This document shows, piece by piece, positions 60,754 to 64,000 of a stretch of DNA of 64,000 bases. Below the pieces are notes generated by a model that did not search any database, was not told the origin of the DNA, and saw only the letters and a program-made list of their open reading frames with translations. The DNA lies in NCBI GenBank assembly GCA_025201345.1, contig JAIXMG010000014.1, positions 124,001 through 188,000 on the forward strand, in the 5' to 3' direction. The DNA comes from Thamnidium elegans (lineage: Eukaryota > Mucoromycota > Mucoromycetes > Mucorales > Mucoraceae). The first letter of the stretch is position 1, and each line of letters opens with the position of its first letter. A program made the position numbers and the translations under genes.

Positions 60754-61233
60754 TTCAGAAAAAAAGACCTTTAATTCCTTTTCTTTTTTTTTTTTTTTTT
60801 AAGAAAAAAAGACCCTCTTCTTTCTCTTTCTTTATATATATAAATATATATATATATATAAAAGTTAGTTGGTATCGTTTTTAAAAGGGCAAGAAATAAA
60901 GAGAGAAAAAAAAGTAAACAAAAGTGTGTGACTGTAATTTACCCAAAGAAAAAAAAAAACGAGACGCGTCCGTATTTTTGATACATAATATTGAAACCAA
61001 AAAAGCAATGCAAATGCACGTACGCTTCGTGTAAAATATGACAACATTATCTTCCCCCTCAAGAAACTTTTTTTGCACGGATATTTTTTTTGTTGTCAAA
61101 AAAAAAAAAAAAAACGTTTAGAGACAATTAAAAAAACGTTAAAGCAACCGTCACACAAAGCGAAAAAAAAATATGAACACTTTTTTTTTTCCTTTAGTCA
61201 TTTCTTTTTTTTTTAAAAAAAAAGTCGTTTCAA
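60754..61233. promoter_or_regulatory. Divergent promoter region, CHERP-like / DUF2009 genes
   Basis: 480 bp with (TA)n at 60836-60860 and A/T homopolymers. Short open frames here are low-complexity. No specific site recognised. Confidence 0.45.
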
Positions 61234-62648
61234 ATGGATATTCAAGTAGCTTCTGATAGTAATAAGCCTGTATTTTGTGTGGAATGTAACGACCAAGAGG
61301 TAAATATATAATGAAAATAACCAAGAAACTTTTGCTGAGTGGACGTGTATTTAGGCATCTGTCTTTTGTGAACAGTGTGATGAAGACTTTTGTGAAGTCT
61401 GTCATGGTAATAATAAAAACTTGACAAAAATGCGTGATATTTAACCTTTTGTAAAAAAAAAAAAAAATCAAATTAGCTATGCTTCATCGTACAGGATCTC
61501 GTAAACTTCATACTGCTAAAAAATTGACACCTCAGTATCCAAGCAATGGTAAAGGCGATGGTGTTTTGGAAGGAAATGGGTTAGCTGATATGGTTGGAAA
61601 GGAAGGACAAAAGGATGACACCTCTATGAAACAAGCGTTATTAGAAATGGATGGTACTATTATTAATAGTAGTGGCCCTACTTTTGGTGATTATATGACG
61701 AAAAGGTAATAGTAATAAAAAGAATACGAAAAGGAGGGGGGAGGTACTTATTTTTTTTTTTTTTTTTTTTGGTTTAGATCGAAAACAGTACCATTACGTT
61801 TGAATGCAGAAGAAAGACAATATTTAAAATTGTAAAGTTTGTGTTGATATATGTAGAGAGTAGCATATATGCAATTATAATATTGACAGCGATTTTTTTT
61901 TTTTTACTTGTAGACTTGAAGCTGCATTGAATGTATCCGAATACACAGGTTAGTGTAAATCTTTTTTTTTTTTAGAAAACAAGGAGAAAAACGGCTAAAA
62001 AAAAATAAGAATAGATAAAATTGATATCATTTCTTATTCCAATAAGGCAAAAAGAATTGTTGCACAAATCAAAGATTTATGCGCCATTATAGCTGGATTG
62101 GTAGTATCTGGAGATTATAAATTGGGAGGACAATTGTTTGCTAAAAAGAACGTACGTGAAAATGAGGATACATTTCAACGCATTTTTGAAGTGGGTAGAC
62201 GGTAATGTACCTTATAAATATATAAGCTTACTTTTGTTAAAAACTGATTATTATTATATATATATAGTCATAAGATTATGAACCCAGAGAAAATGAGATC
62301 CACCTATGGCAAATTAATGTACATGTTGATGGATTCAGTTATTCCTGAAGTAGAAGACTACCTTGGATTTTCGTGTGTAATTCCTATAAAGACAGTATAT
62401 GATTTTCTCAAGAGCCGTGAAAGCATAGATGTTTTACATGATGATAATATTGTATTGGCTACTCGCGAAATTTCATCTGAATTTAAGACTCGTCAACAAA
62501 TTGAGCAAGAAGTTGAACGTAAACGGGTTGCAATCAAGACAGTATGTGAAAAATACGCCAACGAAAGAATTTCAAAGGAGGATATTGAACGTTGTTTATT
62601 ATCCATGTCTGATAATAATGCTTTTTTAAAAGCAAATAGGTATAAACA

Positions 62649-62696
<48 letters not shown>

Positions 62697-63676
62697 AAGA
62701 TTTAAAAATGATTTTCTTGTATACTAACGTACACTTAATAACTAGAGATCCTTGTGATAAAATGCTCAAGTACCTTGCAAAGTATTTTAATTCTACCAAG
62801 CATGATCATGGTTATTCTTTAGCTATTCATGCCGGTAGAAATGGACATCGTCTTACGCACTCTCATTCAACACAATACACGTATGTACATCAATCGTTAA
62901 GTTTATGGCGTGAAATTATGAATGAAATGTTTATGCTTTGGAGCATGGCCGATGAAGATTTGATATCCCCTAGTGCATACAGGTTAACGAATACAGGACA
63001 AGGATTACAAAGAATTCAACCTTGCCCAAATATATCTAGAGCTATGCACAAAATATTGAACCATACGCAAAAGAAATGTGGCTCTTGGGTTGGTAGTAGT
63101 GTAGTTCATTTAGGAGATAAAAATGTTCCAAATGCTTTCATGTTTATTGATAAGTATAATCAGGTAGCACGTATTTTAACGCCTATTATCAGTACTTTGG
63201 ATAAATTGGATTCACTTGTTTCTGATGCAGATGTTGCAGGGTACCTTTCTAGTGAATTTGGAGGAATAGAGCAATGTAGAAAGGATATTCTCCGTAAGTT
63301 TATATTTCAATATTTTCCCTTAAAAAAAACAAAACAAAAAAAAAAGTTGACATATTCTATCTAGATGACTTATTTAGGCATGGGTTTGATGGTTCGGGTG
63401 GAGATAATTATTTTGATGCAGGAAGTTGTATAGATGGTCGACTTACATCTGCTTGGAACTGTAAGTTTAAAACTAGTAAAAGACGATGTAAAAAAAAAAA
63501 AAAAAAAAAAAAGCTAAATATATAATATAGGGTGTTCAACAATTGAAAAGAAGACATTCTTTCCTATATTTTTAATGACAGTAAGTTTTATTTTATAACT
63601 GTGGTTACATATCTTACTAATACCTCAAACAAAACAAAAATAGGGCTTTGTTGGATTTGATGGAAGTGAATGGTAA
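61234..63676 (+). CDS. B-box zinc finger + DUF2009 (UPF0652) protein
   Basis: About ten exons. The N-terminus is a B-box zinc finger: CVECNDQE and ASVFCEQCDEDFCEVCHAML and HRTGSRKLH, with Cys/His spacing of a type-2 B-box. The rest is the DUF2009 domain found in plants, slime moulds and fungi (UPF0652): TVPLRLNAEERQYLKLLEAA, AKRIVAQIKDLCAIIAGLVV, EDTFQRIFEVGRRHKIMNPE, KMRSTYGKLMYMLMDSVIPE, SHSTQYTYVHQSLSLWREIM, WVGSSVVHLGDKNVPNAFMF. The end is KDILHDLFRHGFDGSGGDN, FDAGSCIDGRLTSAWNWCST and TGFVGFDGSEW. Function is not known; a role in ubiquitin-like regulation has been guessed only from the B-box. One intron has a 40-nt poly-T (62651-62690). Confidence 0.87.
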
Positions 63677-64000
63677 TAATAATAAAATAAAAAAAAGTAT
63701 TATATAAATGGAAAAGGGTCGATCAATCTTGATTCCAATAACTCGGCACATGAATTATTAGTTATTTTGTATAGAAACCAAGGAAAAGGTATACATTCGA
63801 TAAGGGGAGCGTAAATACCTACACTATTACTGCTCTCTTTTTTTTTTATATATATATTCTCCTTATTCTATCGCCGAGCAACAGGAATGTTACTTTGGGT
63901 ATTACGGAAAGGAGTAAAAAGAGAGAAAGAGAGAAAGAGAAAAAGAGACATATCTAATGTAAAAAGGAGACAAATGACAGTTTAAAGTCACCATGCTTAT
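63677..64000. other. 3' flank of the DUF2009 gene to window end
   Basis: AT-rich with a GA-rich tract (63915-63950). No gene is recognised in the remaining 324 bp. Confidence 0.5.

Overview
This is nuclear DNA of a filamentous fungus. It is AT-rich, and nearly every gene is split by many short introns (about 45-120 nt) with GT..AG borders, often almost pure A/T. Three gene families are typically or only fungal: a Zn(II)2Cys6 regulator with the fungal middle-homology domain, a Medusa-type developmental regulator, and the fungal form of HIS3. Compact spacing, long A/T homopolymers and the general look fit an early-diverging lineage, most likely Mucoromycota (Mucorales-like). That placement is inference from style, not from a database match.

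Layout. 1-0.9 kb: the 3' part of a pyruvate decarboxylase cut by the window edge. 2.3-6.5 kb: ceramide synthase (+), HIS3 (-) and a FabG-like dehydrogenase (-). 6.5-9.2 kb: a gene-free stretch with a large inverted repeat and copies of a short terminal-inverted-repeat element. 9.2-11.6 kb: mitochondrial dicarboxylate carrier and CDC34-type ubiquitin-conjugating enzyme (both -). 12.4-25.7 kb: two very large head-to-tail genes, URB2 (ribosome biogenesis) and LAA1/HEATR5 (AP-1 trafficking). 27.5-29.2 kb: an unrecognised 479-residue protein. 29.6-33.9 kb: Zn2Cys6 regulator and an F-box/leucine-rich protein (both -). 34.0-39.6 kb: CSE1 exportin and the CAF-1 subunit CAC2 (both +). 39.7-41.2 kb: CAP-Gly protein and LSM2 (both -). 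41.6-46.6 kb: heat-shock-factor-type regulator and Medusa-like regulator (both +). 46.7-54.7 kb: an 8-kb gene desert with A/T tracts, small tandem duplications, a 151-bp inverted-repeat element and a decayed protein-coding relic. 54.7-63.7 kb: acetoacetyl-CoA thiolase (ERG10), an unrecognised multi-pass membrane protein, short-form tRNase Z, a CHERP-like CID/RS/zinc-knuckle splicing protein (-), and a B-box + DUF2009 protein.

Most genes are conserved housekeeping genes with no operon-like logic. The loose themes are RNA and ribosome biology (URB2, LSM2, tRNase Z, CHERP-like), nuclear transport and chromatin (CSE1, CAC2), lipid/sterol metabolism (ceramide synthase, ERG10) and three adjacent-to-nearby transcription regulators. 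I did not find a convincing new multi-gene system. The most unusual signals are splice acceptors preceded by long poly-A instead of polypyrimidine, an ATG-only first coding exon, a MITE family with TA ends, a 650-bp imperfect palindrome, a decayed protein-coding relic, and two intact proteins I cannot assign.
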